This document shows, piece by piece, positions 8,538-20,410 of a stretch of DNA of 38,741 nucleotides. The translations under genes and the position numbers were made by a program. This DNA is from Bryobacterales bacterium (lineage in GTDB: Bacteria > Acidobacteriota > Terriglobia > Bryobacterales > UBA6623), in NCBI GenBank assembly GCA_028819215.1, contig JAPPMG010000072.1, forward strand, positions 1 through 38,741, written 5' to 3'. Position 1 is the first letter of the stretch; every line of letters starts with the position of its first letter. The notes beneath the pieces were generated by a model. That model was not told where the DNA came from, did no database searches, and saw only the letters and a program-made list of their open reading frames with translations.

Positions 8538-10001
8538 CTAAGGGCTCGACGCTGAAGCTTCCGAAGCGCGGACCTTGCCGCGTTCGTAGTCCTGTACCCA
8601 GTCCCTGCCAAACCGCACAACTTGGTCGAGGGTCTCGGACACGTCAGTCGATGTCGTTGCGCGGTTGACGATGCAAAGCCGGAGCGCGAACGTCCTGCGC
8701 AGGGTCGTAGACGAGATGAAGCTGTGGCCATCCCAGAACACCTTGGCCAACACATTCTTGTTTAGGGTTTCGAGAGCGTCCTCGTCCAGGCCGCCAGGGT
8801 TCACTCGGAAACAAACGATGCTGAGCGAGGCCGGGTGCAGTAACTCGAGCATCGGATTGCTTCGGACCTGCTCCTCGGCATGGCGGGCGAGTTCGAAACC
8901 GCGCAGTATGGATCGCCGAAATGCGGCCATGCCAAACGTCTGCACCGACATCCACAGCTTCAGCGACCGGGCAGCGCGACTGAGTTGCACGCCTCGATCG
9001 GCGACGTTTGGGTGGTTCGAGCCCCAAATCGTATCTTGGATGACATCGTGCCGCAGGGTGAAGGGACGTTCGAGCGTCTGCACATCCTTCACAAGCAGAC
9101 AGCCCGCTTCGTACGGCTGGAAGAACCACTTGTGTGCGTCGATGCTGATGGAGTCGGCCCGACCGATTCCGGCAAGCTTCCGTCGCCCGATCTCCGTCAC
9201 GGCCGCAAAGCCTCCATAGGCTGCGTCCACGTGCAACCAGATTCCTTCTGCCGCGCAGTAGTCGGCTAATTCCGCGAGAGGATCCACCGTGCCTGTGCTC
9301 GCGGTCCCGGCGTTGGCGCAAACCGCGATCGGCGCCAGCCCTGCGGCGCGGTCGGCGGCGACGCGACGCGCGAGGAGCGCTAGGTCAAGACGGTACTCAC
9401 TGTCACTCGGCAGGGAGCGTACATGCTCTGGTCTCACACCGACGGTCAGCGCCGCACGCGCGATGCTCGAATGGGTCTGATCGCTCATGTAGACGGTCGG
9501 GCCGGCGGGCGCGCCCGCCGCCTCGCGCGCGGCGACCAGAGCGTGAACGGCGGCGTCCGAAGCGCCGCTCACGAAAAGTCCGCCCGCGCCATCCGGGCAA
9601 CCGAGCCACTGCCGGATCCAGTCGATGACAGTCAATTCGATCTGGCTGGGGCCACTCGCAGTGAGCCACGTGCACTGATTGACGGTCCACGCGGCCGACA
9701 TGAAGTCAGCCAGAACGCTCGGCCATGTGGGCGATACCGGCACGAATCCGAAGAATCGAGGATGATCGAGCCGCGCCGCGAAGGGCAGGATCTCTCGAGC
9801 TGCTTGCTCGATCACCTCAGCAGCATTCCGCCCCTCTTCGGGCGGCGCCTTGTGGAACTGCTCGGCGAGGCCCTGCTGAAACTCACCGTCCCAGGGCGGT
9901 CCGTCTCGGAGAGTCTCTTCGCGCTCGACCAGCAACTCTACGACTCGGCGTGCGCATGTGCGCATCTCCTCGGGAGACATTTGAAGATCGCTAGTAGCCA
10001 T
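8538..10001 (-). CDS. PLP-dependent group II decarboxylase (aromatic-L-amino-acid decarboxylase family)
   Basis: This 487-residue fold-type I PLP enzyme of the group II decarboxylase family (DOPA/tyrosine/tryptophan decarboxylases) is close to the usual length. Signature blocks are HPRFFGFVPVSPTWPSVLAD near residue 80, then a cofactor-stacking His (H177 in SDQTHSS), H257-V-D259-AAYGG (Asp pairs with the pyridine nitrogen) and the Schiff-base lysine K291 in SIDAHKWFFQPYEAG. It should decarboxylate an amino acid, probably aromatic, in the cytoplasm; exact specificity cannot be assigned. The frame extends six codons upstream to a TTG at 10019. I prefer the ATG at 10001 because a weak GGAA-type site precedes it and TTG has none. 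No transporter or partner gene is adjacent. Confidence 0.9.
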   Translation of the reverse strand: MATSDLQMSPEEMRTCARRVVELLVEREETLRDGPPWDGEFQQGLAEQFHKAPPEEGRNAAEVIEQAAREILPFAARLDHPRFFGFVPVSPTWPSVLADFMSAAWTVNQCTWLTASGPSQIELTVIDWIRQWLGCPDGAGGLFVSGASDAAVHALVAAREAAGAPAGPTVYMSDQTHSSIARAALTVGVRPEHVRSLPSDSEYRLDLALLARRVAADRAAGLAPIAVCANAGTASTGTVDPLAELADYCAAEGIWLHVDAAYGGFAAVTEIGRRKLAGIGRADSISIDAHKWFFQPYEAGCLLVKDVQTLERPFTLRHDVIQDTIWGSNHPNVADRGVQLSRAARSLKLWMSVQTFGMAAFRRSILRGFELARHAEEQVRSNPMLELLHPASLSIVCFRVNPGGLDEDALETLNKNVLAKVFWDGHSFISSTTLRRTFALRLCIVNRATTSTDVSETLDQVVRFGRDWVQDYERGKVRASEASASSP

Positions 10002-10395
10002 CGATTCCGAATTCCGCAAAGCTAACGCATTGTATCCACACTCGTAGATTCACTGAGTTTATGAAGCTGACACAACGCTCAATAGGCTCTCGTCAGACTT
10101 GTCATTCTCCCGCAAAGCTGCGAGGCATCGAGGGTGAACAGCGGCTCGCCTCGGGTGAGGGTTGAGCGCTGCTGCAACAAATATGGGAGCCAGCAGCGCC
10201 AAGGCGGCGTGCGCCGATCAGGCGGGCGGCTAGCATCGGTTCTTTCCGGTCTCCACTTAGGTTCCTTGCTCAGGGCGCGATGTAGAGGCAATTTCACAGG
10301 CCTTGCCATCCGGTGACGCTAGCAACCTCTACGCGAAGTGACGATACGACCCTTTGGTCTCGATCCCAGCGTTCGCATAGCCATCGGAGGGCATC
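10002..10395. other. Intergenic stretch between divergent genes
   Basis: About 390 bases that should hold the promoters of the decarboxylase (minus) and the hydrolase lipoprotein (plus). Short open frames exist on both strands, none with a domain or ribosome binding site. I see no repeat or convincing promoter pair. Confidence 0.4.
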
Positions 10396-12465
10396 GTGCG
10401 GTATGGTTGCATCGCGATGCAGGCAAAGAACCCGACCGGTTGGATTACAGCGACAACTGTCTTTGTGACGACGATTGTCGGCCTAGCGGCTTGTGGCCAG
10501 CCGGCCGACGACGCCGTTCCGGCCCGAGCCGAACGGGTCCACGAGGCCGTAATGGCCTATCTCTCGGAGGAAGCACACAAGATCACGGCGCGAGCCATCT
10601 CCGAGACCGCGTCGCGCGAAGCGTGGGAGTCTGTTCGCGAGCAAAGACTGGCCGAACTCAAGGAAATGCTCGGACTCTCCTACGAGCGGCCCAAAACACC
10701 CCTGAATGTCCAGCATCGCGGCACAATCGAGCGTTCCGGCTACACCGTAGAAAAGGTCGCGTTCGAGAGCCTTCCAAGCGTCTACGTGACAGCAAACCTC
10801 TACCTGCCCGCCGACGCCGCCGGCCCGGTGCCAGCCGTGATCTACGTCTGCGGCCACGCGTTCTCCCCGTTCGGGGCCAAGACCTCCTACCAGCGCCATG
10901 GCCACACGCTCGCCCGCCACGGCTATGCCGCGATGGTCATCGACCCGATCCAGATCGCGGAGACGGCCGGCTTGCACCACGGCGTACTTAACCAAGAAAT
11001 GTACGACTGGTACACGCGCGCATATAGTCCCGCCGGGCTGGAGGTTTGGAACGTGATCCGCGCCTTGGATTACTTGGAGACACGCCCCGAGGTGGACAGC
11101 CAGCGGTTCGCGATCACTGGCCGCTCCGGTGGCGCTGCCATGAGTTGGTTCTCGGCTGCCGTCGAGCCGCGCATCAAGGCGGTGGTCCCCATCATGGGCA
11201 TCGGCACCTACGCGGTCAGCGTGCCGGATGATACGCAGCGCAGGCACTGCGACTGCATGTATCCAGTCAACTTCCGCATGCACGACCTGATCCACTTGGG
11301 GGCACTGATCGCTCCCCGGCCCGTCTTCACGGCGCACGGGCGGCTGGACCCTCTCTTCCCGGTCGCGGGCTACACGCAGTTTGAGTCGGCGATGAACGAC
11401 CTGTACTCGTCCTACGAAGTGCCGGATCAATTCCGCAACGTGGTTGTCGAGAGCGGCCACGAGGACTCGGACTTCCTGCGGGCCGAAGCCGTAAGTTGGC
11501 TGGACAAGTGGCTCATGCAGCGCGAGCCCAGAGAGATCGATACCGCATTCGAGGAGATCGAGCCCGCGGATCTTGCGGTGTTCGGCGAAAGCGCTCCGAC
11601 AGACGCTCGCAACTTCAGGGCGCACGAGTTCTTCATTCCGGCTCCCGAGCCAGTTACTTGGACCAGCGAAGCCGCGTGGAACAAGCGGCGCGCCGAGATC
11701 CTCAAGGCGCTGCGCGAAGGCGTGCTCCACACGATCCTCGAAGACCCGCCCGTGAGTTCTGCCGTGCCTGGAAGCCTCGACCCGCCGGACGGATACGAGT
11801 CCGTCGCGTTCGACTATGCCGGCCACATCCCCGTCGAGGCGCTATTCCGTATACCGGACGATCCCGAAGGGCCGGCCTTGCTGCATGTCGCCGCGCCCGG
11901 AGAAGATCCGGAAGCCCTATCGCGCCTGCTGCGCAACCTCCGCCGCTTCGGACGCAATCCAGTGCTGGCGGTCTACCCGCCCGGAACCGGGACCGACCGG
12001 TGGTCGAAATCCGCGTGGAAGGCCCTGCTGCGCAACGCGATGCAAACCGGCCGCACGACGGATACGATCCGAATCGGCAGCGTGCTGGGAGGGCTCCAAG
12101 TGCTACGCGAACGGGCGGGCGAGGACGTGCCAGTCACCGTCAGCGGCATCGGGCCGGCTGCTGGCTGGGCGCTATACGCCGCGGCTCTAGATGAGTCTAT
12201 CGCCCAGGCGATACTCATCCGCGCTCCCTCGTCGCATCTGGACGGCCCGATCCTCTTGGGAGCCATGCGCCACGCTGACCTTCCCGACATAGCAGCTCTG
12301 CTCGCCCCTCGCCGGTTGACGTTCTATGGGCGGATGCCCGCTGCATTCGGCCGCACGAGACAAATCTACGAGGGGCTGGGCGTCGGTGACCGCCTCTCCG
12401 TGTCGATGAGCATTGGGGCGGCGCTCAATCAACAGTTCGGGCACAACTTCTCGATCGGACTGTAG
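10396..12465 (+). CDS. Lipoprotein with tandem alpha/beta-hydrolase domains, second one degenerate
   Basis: This 689-residue protein begins with a lipoprotein signal (TIVGLAAC, Cys33). The first alpha/beta-hydrolase domain (about 50-380) resembles acetyl-xylan-esterase/dienelactone-hydrolase-like enzymes. It has NLYLPADAAGPVPAVIYVCG, the nucleophile elbow GRSGG, an acid in HGRLDPLFP and a histidine in ESGHEDSD, so a full Ser-Asp-His triad is present. The second half (about 400-689) repeats the layout: FRIPDDPEGPALLHVAAPG, then VSGIGPAAGWALYAAAL where the elbow serine is lost, then LLAPRRLTFYGRM where the acid is lost. It likely removes ester groups from sugars in the periplasm, with the second domain structural or ligand-binding. 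The start is GTG: GGAGGG at 10386-10391 fits it. An internal ATG at 10417 is the alternative. It converges on the thioesterase with only 31 bases between stops. Confidence 0.85.
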   Translation: MRYGCIAMQAKNPTGWITATTVFVTTIVGLAACGQPADDAVPARAERVHEAVMAYLSEEAHKITARAISETASREAWESVREQRLAELKEMLGLSYERPKTPLNVQHRGTIERSGYTVEKVAFESLPSVYVTANLYLPADAAGPVPAVIYVCGHAFSPFGAKTSYQRHGHTLARHGYAAMVIDPIQIAETAGLHHGVLNQEMYDWYTRAYSPAGLEVWNVIRALDYLETRPEVDSQRFAITGRSGGAAMSWFSAAVEPRIKAVVPIMGIGTYAVSVPDDTQRRHCDCMYPVNFRMHDLIHLGALIAPRPVFTAHGRLDPLFPVAGYTQFESAMNDLYSSYEVPDQFRNVVVESGHEDSDFLRAEAVSWLDKWLMQREPREIDTAFEEIEPADLAVFGESAPTDARNFRAHEFFIPAPEPVTWTSEAAWNKRRAEILKALREGVLHTILEDPPVSSAVPGSLDPPDGYESVAFDYAGHIPVEALFRIPDDPEGPALLHVAAPGEDPEALSRLLRNLRRFGRNPVLAVYPPGTGTDRWSKSAWKALLRNAMQTGRTTDTIRIGSVLGGLQVLRERAGEDVPVTVSGIGPAAGWALYAAALDESIAQAILIRAPSSHLDGPILLGAMRHADLPDIAALLAPRRLTFYGRMPAAFGRTRQIYEGLGVGDRLSVSMSIGAALNQQFGHNFSIGL

Positions 12466-12496
12466 CGCGGGGAATCGACGCAGACGCGGGGAAGGG

Positions 12497-12952
12497 CTAC
12501 TGCTCTGGTTCCCCGGCGGGGGGCACCCGCACCATGGTCGCCATCAGTGCTGCCACGGGTTTTTCGTTGCCATTGACAACGGCGACCGCTTCCCCGGAAC
12601 AGACGGTCAGCTTGCGTCCGGGACGCAGGACTCGGCCGCGGGCAATGAGACGCTCGCCGGCTGCCGGAGCCATGAAATTGATCTTGTATTCCACCGTGAG
12701 CACGGTGGAGCCAGCCGGCATCAGCGTCAGCGCGGAGCAGCCGCAGGCGGTATCTACGATGGCGGCGATGACTGCGCCGTGAACATAGCCGTGGTGCTGG
12801 AGCAGGTCGTCCCTGACCGGCAGCACGATCTCCACCTTGCCGGGCGACACGCTGCCCATCTCGGCGCCGATCCCACGCATGAAGCTCTGCTCGGCGAAGA
12901 CCGCCCGAACGTGAGCCTCGAACTCTGGGAATTGGGCGCGAAATGACGCCAT
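12497..12952 (-). CDS. PaaI-family hotdog-fold thioesterase
   Basis: This 151-residue single hotdog domain matches the usual PaaI/YbgC-like length. The family motif is visible as QHHGYVHGAVIAAIVDTACG (residues 52-71), with H54-G55 and D67 at the expected catalytic helix, followed by the strand TVEYKINFMAPA. It should hydrolyse acyl- or aryl-CoA thioesters in the cytoplasm, as PaaI does for phenylacetyl-CoA intermediates; the actual acyl group is unknown. The frame is open upstream to 13084, but those 44 residues are Arg/Ser-rich and unlike the family, so I place the start at the ATG at 12952, where the domain begins. No good Shine-Dalgarno precedes either start. It is divergent from the beta-propeller gene. 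Confidence 0.85.
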   Translation of the reverse strand: MASFRAQFPEFEAHVRAVFAEQSFMRGIGAEMGSVSPGKVEIVLPVRDDLLQHHGYVHGAVIAAIVDTACGCSALTLMPAGSTVLTVEYKINFMAPAAGERLIARGRVLRPGRKLTVCSGEAVAVVNGNEKPVAALMATMVRVPPAGEPEQ

Positions 12953-13120
12953 AGGCCAGCGGATCGAGCTGCGGCCTGATCGGCTGCGGCCCGGCTGTTC
13001 TACCCATCGTAGCCGGGTTCCGAATTCACGCATCGCCTGAGCGTCCCGCTGGCTGATCCAAGTACAACCGCGCCGCCGATGCAATCACCGCCCAAGTATG
13101 CTGGAACGACCGGAACTCTC

Positions 13121-14419
13121 ATGCCACGCCCAAAATCCCCGCCGGCTCGCCCGCATCGTCAGCACTGGTCGGAGCTGGCGGCCCTAGCGCTGCTTGCGAC
13201 CAGCCTGCTCGCACCAAGCTGTGCGCCCGGTCCGACGCCAAGCCAAGCGACTGAAATCGAACGCGAGCAGATCACATTCGGCCCCAAGAACCACTTCTTC
13301 GGCTATATCGGCCACGTCGGGACAATTCCTTGGAATCAAAGCGGCCGCTACATCGTCGCGCTACGCACCGAGTTCGTGGATCGCATGCCGGAACCCGACG
13401 ATGCCGCGGATGTGATCCTGCTCGATACCGAGAACGACTACGAGGTGCGAGTGGTGGACACGTGCCGGGGCTGGAACGTGCAGCAAGGCACGATGCTGTA
13501 TTGGAACCCCGCCGACCCCGAGAACCAGTTCTTCTTCAATGACCGCGATCCCGAGACAGGCAAGGTGTTCGCAGTCCTGTTCGACATCGCGGAGGACCGC
13601 CGCGTTCGAGAGTACCGCTTTGACGACACGCCGGTCGGCAACGGAGGGGTGTCGTTCGACGGCAAGCACTTCGCCGGGATCAACTACGCGCGCATGGCCC
13701 GCCTGCGCCTAGTGACAGGCTACCCGGGCGCGTGGGACTGGACAGAGGGCGTGAGCGCACCGGAGGACGACGGTGTGTTCCTGATCGATGTCGAGACCGG
13801 CGAGAAGCGCCTGCTGGTCTCATTCCACAGCCTCGCCGAAGCCCTGCGCCGGGAGTGGCCCGCCATCGACTCGATCCCGCTGTTCATCAACCACACCCTC
13901 TGGAGCCGCACCGGGGAGCGCCTGTTCTTCTTCGCCCGGGGCAACTTCGGCAGGCCCGGCCGCATCAATGCTTCGTTCACGATTGCCAGCGACGGCACGG
14001 ACTTGCGACGCCAGCAGACACACATCGGCGGCCATCCCGAATGGGACGCCGGCATGCGCATGATCGGTTCGATCGCGAACCGCCAAGCCGTCTTCGACGT
14101 GGACTCCCAGAAGCTAGTCGAACTGATCGGCGACGTGGAGATGTTTCCGGATCCCGAGGGCGATATAGCTCTGTCACCGGACCTTGAGTGGCTGGCCAAC
14201 GGGTACAAGGACGACGGCAAGGTGTACTACGTGATCCACAACCGGCAGACGGGCGTGACCTACCGTGCTGGTGGCTATGACCTCTTCGGGCGCGTCTCGG
14301 GGAACTTGCGCTGCGATCCCGCACCGCGCTGGAACCGCACCGGCGATGCGTTGCTCATTCCGAGCATGATGGAAGACGGCACGCGGCAGATGTTCGTGCT
14401 CCGCCTGCCCGGGAGCTAG
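13121..14419 (+). CDS. TolB-like beta-propeller lipoprotein
   Basis: This protein of about 432 residues has a hydrophobic N-terminus ending LLAPSC (Cys34 as probable lipid site; the lipobox is loose, with Pro at -2). It is followed by repeated beta-propeller blades. Blade-like units alternate a processed-value strand with a turn, for example VILLDTENDYEVRVVDT, VFLIDVETGEKRLLVSF, NHTLWSRTGERLFFFARG, HPEWDAGMRMIG and ALSPDLEWLANGYK. This is the pattern of TolB-like/PD40 propellers. Similar extracytoplasmic propellers include oligogalacturonate lyases of family PL22, but I cannot see their metal ligands clearly enough to claim that activity. A binding or scaffold role in the periplasm is equally possible. 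An in-frame ATG at 13079 would add 14 residues; I chose 13121 for the shorter signal-peptide n-region and a weak GGAA site. Confidence 0.75.
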   Translation: MPRPKSPPARPHRQHWSELAALALLATSLLAPSCAPGPTPSQATEIEREQITFGPKNHFFGYIGHVGTIPWNQSGRYIVALRTEFVDRMPEPDDAADVILLDTENDYEVRVVDTCRGWNVQQGTMLYWNPADPENQFFFNDRDPETGKVFAVLFDIAEDRRVREYRFDDTPVGNGGVSFDGKHFAGINYARMARLRLVTGYPGAWDWTEGVSAPEDDGVFLIDVETGEKRLLVSFHSLAEALRREWPAIDSIPLFINHTLWSRTGERLFFFARGNFGRPGRINASFTIASDGTDLRRQQTHIGGHPEWDAGMRMIGSIANRQAVFDVDSQKLVELIGDVEMFPDPEGDIALSPDLEWLANGYKDDGKVYYVIHNRQTGVTYRAGGYDLFGRVSGNLRCDPAPRWNRTGDALLIPSMMEDGTRQMFVLRLPGS

Positions 14420-14497
14420 TGGGCCGCGATCCGACCGGGCCGTGGGAGACGGCGTCGCTCGCGGCACGCCGACGTTGCCTGCAGCGGTCCACTGCGA

Positions 14498-14513
14498 GCA
14501 GCGAAATCGCTGC
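14498..14513. other. Stem-loop GCAGCG-AAAT-CGCTGC
   Basis: A perfect 6-bp stem with a 4-base loop lies 79 bases after the beta-propeller stop and 63 bases before sucA. No U-tract follows, so a simple intrinsic terminator is not supported. It may end the upstream transcript or sit in the sucA leader. Confidence 0.3.
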
Positions 14514-14550
14514 GCTTCGCTAGGGGGTATTCTCAGTAAGGGGAAGACCC

Positions 14551-14566
14551 GAGGCGGTTCCGCCTC
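14551..14566 (+). promoter_or_regulatory. Stem-loop immediately upstream of the sucA start
   Basis: GAGGCG-GTTC-CGCCTC forms a perfect GC-rich stem ending 9 bases before the sucA ATG. The usual Shine-Dalgarno window holds no purine-rich site, and the only GAGG lies inside this stem. The hairpin could therefore influence ribosome access. This is inferred from sequence alone. Confidence 0.35.
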
Positions 14567-14575
14567 CTGCCTGGC

Positions 14576-17368
<2,793 letters not shown>

Positions 17369-17383
17369 GGTGTAGGGTCTGCC

Positions 17384-18640
17384 ATGGCTGTCGAGCTGAT
17401 CATTCCGGAGGCCGGCGAATCGATTACGGAAGTCCGAATCGGGCCTTGGCGCAAACCCGAGGGCTCGCATTTCGCCCAGGACGAGGTCACCGTCGAAATC
17501 GAGACCGACAAGGCGGCCATCGAATTGCCCAGCCCGGTGGCTGGCACGCTCGTCAAAATCCTGAAGCAGGAAGGCGAGGATGCGGTACCAGGCGACGTGA
17601 TCGGCTTGATCGAGCCCGGTGAAGCTCCGTCTGGGCAGGAAGAGCCTGCCGCGGCAAGCGCTGGCGACGCTGAGACCGAAGCCGCGACACCTCCGGCAGC
17701 GGCACCGAGCGAGCCTCCGGCTCGCGTGATGCCCAGTGCCCGACGCGTGCTGAGCGAGGCCGGCCTGCCCGCGTCCTCCGCGCAAGGCACGGGGCCAGGG
17801 GGCCGAGTGCTGAAAGAAGATGCAACCCGCGCCGTGAAACGGTCCCAGTCCGAATCCCCGCCAGCGGTGGAGGCAGCGCCGCCGCCGGCACCCTCGGGGA
17901 AAGCAGTCCCGGCTTCCCCGCCCCCTGAGCCAACCGAGACGGCCGCTGAGGAACGGGTGCCCATGTCGCCGCTTCGCAAGGTCATCGCGCGCAACCTCGT
18001 CGCGGCCCAGCAGCAGGCCGCCCTGCTGACGACCTTTAACGAAGCGGACATGACCGCAGTGATCGAGTTGCGCCGTCGGCACAGCGAAAGCTTCCGGGAG
18101 CGACACGGGGTGAAGCTGGGCTTCATGTCTTTCTTCGTCCGGGCGGTGGTGGACGCGCTCCAGGCCGTTCCGGCGGTCAACGCCCGCATCGAGGGCAGCG
18201 AGATCGTCTACCACAAGCACCAGGACATCGGCATCGCCGTGGGCGGCGGGCGGGGCCTCGTGGTGCCGGTACTGCGCGGCGCCGAAGCGATGAGCTTCGC
18301 CGAGATCGAACGCGCCATTCACGACTTCGCCAGTCGGGCGCAGCAGAACAGGATCGAGATCTCAGAGCTGCGCGGGGGGACGTTCACCATCTCGAACGGC
18401 GGGATCTACGGTTCAATGCTGTCCACGCCGATCGTCAACCCCCCGCAGAGCGGCATCCTCGGCATGCACGCCATCCAGGACCGCCCGGTTGCATTGGGCG
18501 GGGAAGTCGTGGTCCGGCCCATGATGTATCTGGCGCTCACCTACGATCACAGGATCGTAGACGGGCGCGAGGCGGTGGCGTTCCTCAAGCGCATCAAGGA
18601 TCTCGTGGAGAGCCCCGAGAGGATCTGGCTGCAACTGTAA
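17384..18640 (+). CDS. sucB: Dihydrolipoyllysine succinyltransferase, E2 of 2-oxoglutarate dehydrogenase
   Basis: This 418-residue E2 has the standard three parts. The lipoyl domain (1-78) carries its lipoyl lysine K43 in [19 protein letters not shown] Pro/Ala/Glu linker is followed by the peripheral-subunit-binding domain (about 115-148, [12 protein letters not shown]...[12 protein letters not shown]). A second linker leads to the catalytic domain (about 190-418), with H389 and D393 in [12 protein letters not shown] forming the active site and [17 protein letters not shown] in front of it. The protein transfers succinyl from lipoamide to CoA and forms the core of the complex. It is 15 bases behind sucA, with AGGG 6 bases before the ATG, and is followed by lpd after 49 bases. 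Position next to a true SucA E1 decides for succinyl rather than acetyl transfer. Confidence 0.96.
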   Translation: MAVELIIPEAGESITEVRIGPWRKPEGSHFAQDEVTVEIETDKAAIELPSPVAGTLVKILKQEGEDAVPGDVIGLIEPGEAPSGQEEPAAASAGDAETEAATPPAAAPSEPPARVMPSARRVLSEAGLPASSAQGTGPGGRVLKEDATRAVKRSQSESPPAVEAAPPPAPSGKAVPASPPPEPTETAAEERVPMSPLRKVIARNLVAAQQQAALLTTFNEADMTAVIELRRRHSESFRERHGVKLGFMSFFVRAVVDALQAVPAVNARIEGSEIVYHKHQDIGIAVGGGRGLVVPVLRGAEAMSFAEIERAIHDFASRAQQNRIEISELRGGTFTISNGGIYGSMLSTPIVNPPQSGILGMHAIQDRPVALGGEVVVRPMMYLALTYDHRIVDGREAVAFLKRIKDLVESPERIWLQL

Positions 18641-18689
18641 GCCCGGGTCCTGCGGGCCAACTGTTCCATCAACCGGCGGAGTGCTCAAG

Positions 18690-20075
18690 ATGCAATCTCA
18701 CGACCTGATCGTCATTGGGGCCGGTCCGGGCGGCTACACCGCCGCCATCCGCGCCGCGCAGCTCGGGCTCGACGTAGCATGCGTGGAAAAGGAGAAAGCG
18801 CTGGGAGGCACTTGCCTGCGAATCGGCTGCATTCCGAGCAAGGCCTTGCTGGAGTCTTCAGAAATCTACGAACGGGCTTCAGAGGGTTTCGACGAGCACG
18901 GGGTGAAGGCCTCGGGGGTGGAGCTCGACCTAGCCCGCATGTTGAAACGCAAGGATCGGGTGGTGACATCGCTGACGCGCGGCGTAGCGAGCCTGATCAA
19001 GAAGAACAAGATCACCCGCTACAGCGGAACCGCGAGATTCGCGTCGGCCTCGAGTCTGACGATCGACACTCCGGGCGGGCCGCAAGAAGTCGGGGCCAAG
19101 CACATCGTAATCGCGACCGGCAGCAAGTCTTCCTCTCTACCCGGCATCGAGCTGGACGGTGACCGCGTGGGCACAAGCACGGAAGCGCTCTCGTACACCG
19201 AGGTGCCCGCGCGCCTCGCCGTCATCGGTGCAGGCTACATCGGACTGGAGATGGGCTCTGTATGGCGCCGCCTCGGCGCAGAGGTCGTGGTCTTTGAGTA
19301 TCTGGATCGCATCCTGCCGGGCATGGACCTCGAAGTGGCGAACGCAGCCCAGCAGACCTTCGCCAAACAGGGCATGCAGTTCCGCCTCGGAGCCAAGGTC
19401 ACCGCAGCTCGGGCCGAGGGCGACGCCTGCACGGTCGAATCCGACGGAGCCGAACCCTTCGCCTGCGACCGCGTGCTTGTCGCGGTGGGACGTTTGGCCA
19501 ACACCGAGGGACTCGGGCTGGAATCTGTCGGCGTGGAGCTAGACAGCCGCGGACGGATCGAAGTCGGCGATGGATTCCAAACGTCCGTGGCGGGAATCTA
19601 CGCGATCGGCGACGTGATCCGAGGTCCGATGCTGGCGCATAAGGCCGGGGAAGAAGGCATCGCGTGCGTGGAACGCATCGTGACGGGCTACGGCCACGTC
19701 AACTACGATGCGATCCCGGGCGTGGTCTACACGCATCCAGAGATCGCCTCGGTTGGGAAGACCGAAGAACAGCTAGCCGAGGCAGGCGTCGCCTTCCGCA
19801 AGGGCGTGTTCCCGTTCATGGCCAACGGCAGGGCCAAGGCCATCGCTGACACGGGCGGGTTCGTCAAGGTGCTCGCTGCCGAGGGCACAGATCGGGTGCT
19901 CGGAATCCACGTGATCGGCCCCCGCGCGGGGGACCTGATCGCCGAGGCGGCGGTAGCCGTCGAGTTCGGGGCCAGCAGCGAGGACATCGCGCGGTCCAGC
20001 CACGCCCACCCGACGCTGGCGGAAGCGCTCAAGGAAGCGGCCCTGTCAGTCGACCAGAGGGCAATCCATTTCTAG
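18690..20075 (+). CDS. lpdA: Dihydrolipoyl dehydrogenase (E3)
   Basis: This 461-residue flavoprotein disulfide reductase re-oxidises dihydrolipoamide on E2 and passes electrons through FAD to NAD+. Seen in order are the FAD Rossmann motif GAGPGG (10-15), the redox-active pair C42 and C47 in GGTCLRIGCIPSKALL, the NAD-binding segment AVIGAGYIGLEMGSVW, the second FAD motif IYAIGDVIRGPMLAHKA and the dimer-interface base H440-P441 with E445 in SSHAHPTLAEAL. Nothing essential is missing. The frame opens at a GTG (18681), but GGAG at 18678-18681 is correctly spaced (8 bases) for the ATG at 18690, which I take as the start. Placement behind sucA-sucB suggests an E3 dedicated to, and co-expressed with, the 2-oxoglutarate dehydrogenase complex. 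Confidence 0.96.
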   Translation: MQSHDLIVIGAGPGGYTAAIRAAQLGLDVACVEKEKALGGTCLRIGCIPSKALLESSEIYERASEGFDEHGVKASGVELDLARMLKRKDRVVTSLTRGVASLIKKNKITRYSGTARFASASSLTIDTPGGPQEVGAKHIVIATGSKSSSLPGIELDGDRVGTSTEALSYTEVPARLAVIGAGYIGLEMGSVWRRLGAEVVVFEYLDRILPGMDLEVANAAQQTFAKQGMQFRLGAKVTAARAEGDACTVESDGAEPFACDRVLVAVGRLANTEGLGLESVGVELDSRGRIEVGDGFQTSVAGIYAIGDVIRGPMLAHKAGEEGIACVERIVTGYGHVNYDAIPGVVYTHPEIASVGKTEEQLAEAGVAFRKGVFPFMANGRAKAIADTGGFVKVLAAEGTDRVLGIHVIGPRAGDLIAEAAVAVEFGASSEDIARSSHAHPTLAEALKEAALSVDQRAIHF

Positions 20076-20253
20076 GCCCGCAGGCAGGTCTCGAACGACT
20101 GCGGATCCGATCAGATCGTCCCCCTCGGCAATCGGCATGTAGAGCGGTGAAGCGAGTGCCCTCGCTGAACGAACTTGGGCAAGCGGACGGAACCGGCCAG
20201 CCAGACTGCAAGGGTAGATCGCGCCGGCAATTCCGGGTCGGACCCTTGCAAAA

Positions 20254-20329
20254 TGGTGGCCAGGGACGGACTTGAACCGCCGACGCCGGCCTTTTCAGGG
20301 CCGCGCTCTACCACCTGAGCTACCTGGCC
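20254..20329 (-). tRNA. tRNA-Phe (GAA)
   Basis: A complete cloverleaf on the minus strand: acceptor GGCCAGG/CCTGGCC, D-arm GCTC...GAGC, anticodon stem CGGCC/GGCCG with loop CTGAAAA (anticodon GAA), and T-arm with loop TTCAAGT. The discriminator is A, and CCA is encoded at 20254-20256. Confidence 0.95.
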
Positions 20330-20410
20330 AGTCCCCTCATGGTACTTCAGCCCGTTTGCGCGGTCAAATTCCGGCATACACCCTCCAGACGTGCGGCTCG
20401 CGACCGCGCC

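Noticed and set aside
10483..11826. A 447-codon minus-strand frame inside the hydrolase lipoprotein gene
   Set aside because: It is a mirror of the coding strand with no recognisable motif; the plus-strand gene has a lipobox and an intact catalytic triad.
12953..13084. Upstream extension of the thioesterase
   Set aside because: The 44 additional residues are Arg/Ser-rich, unlike the PaaI family, and would overlap the divergent leader.
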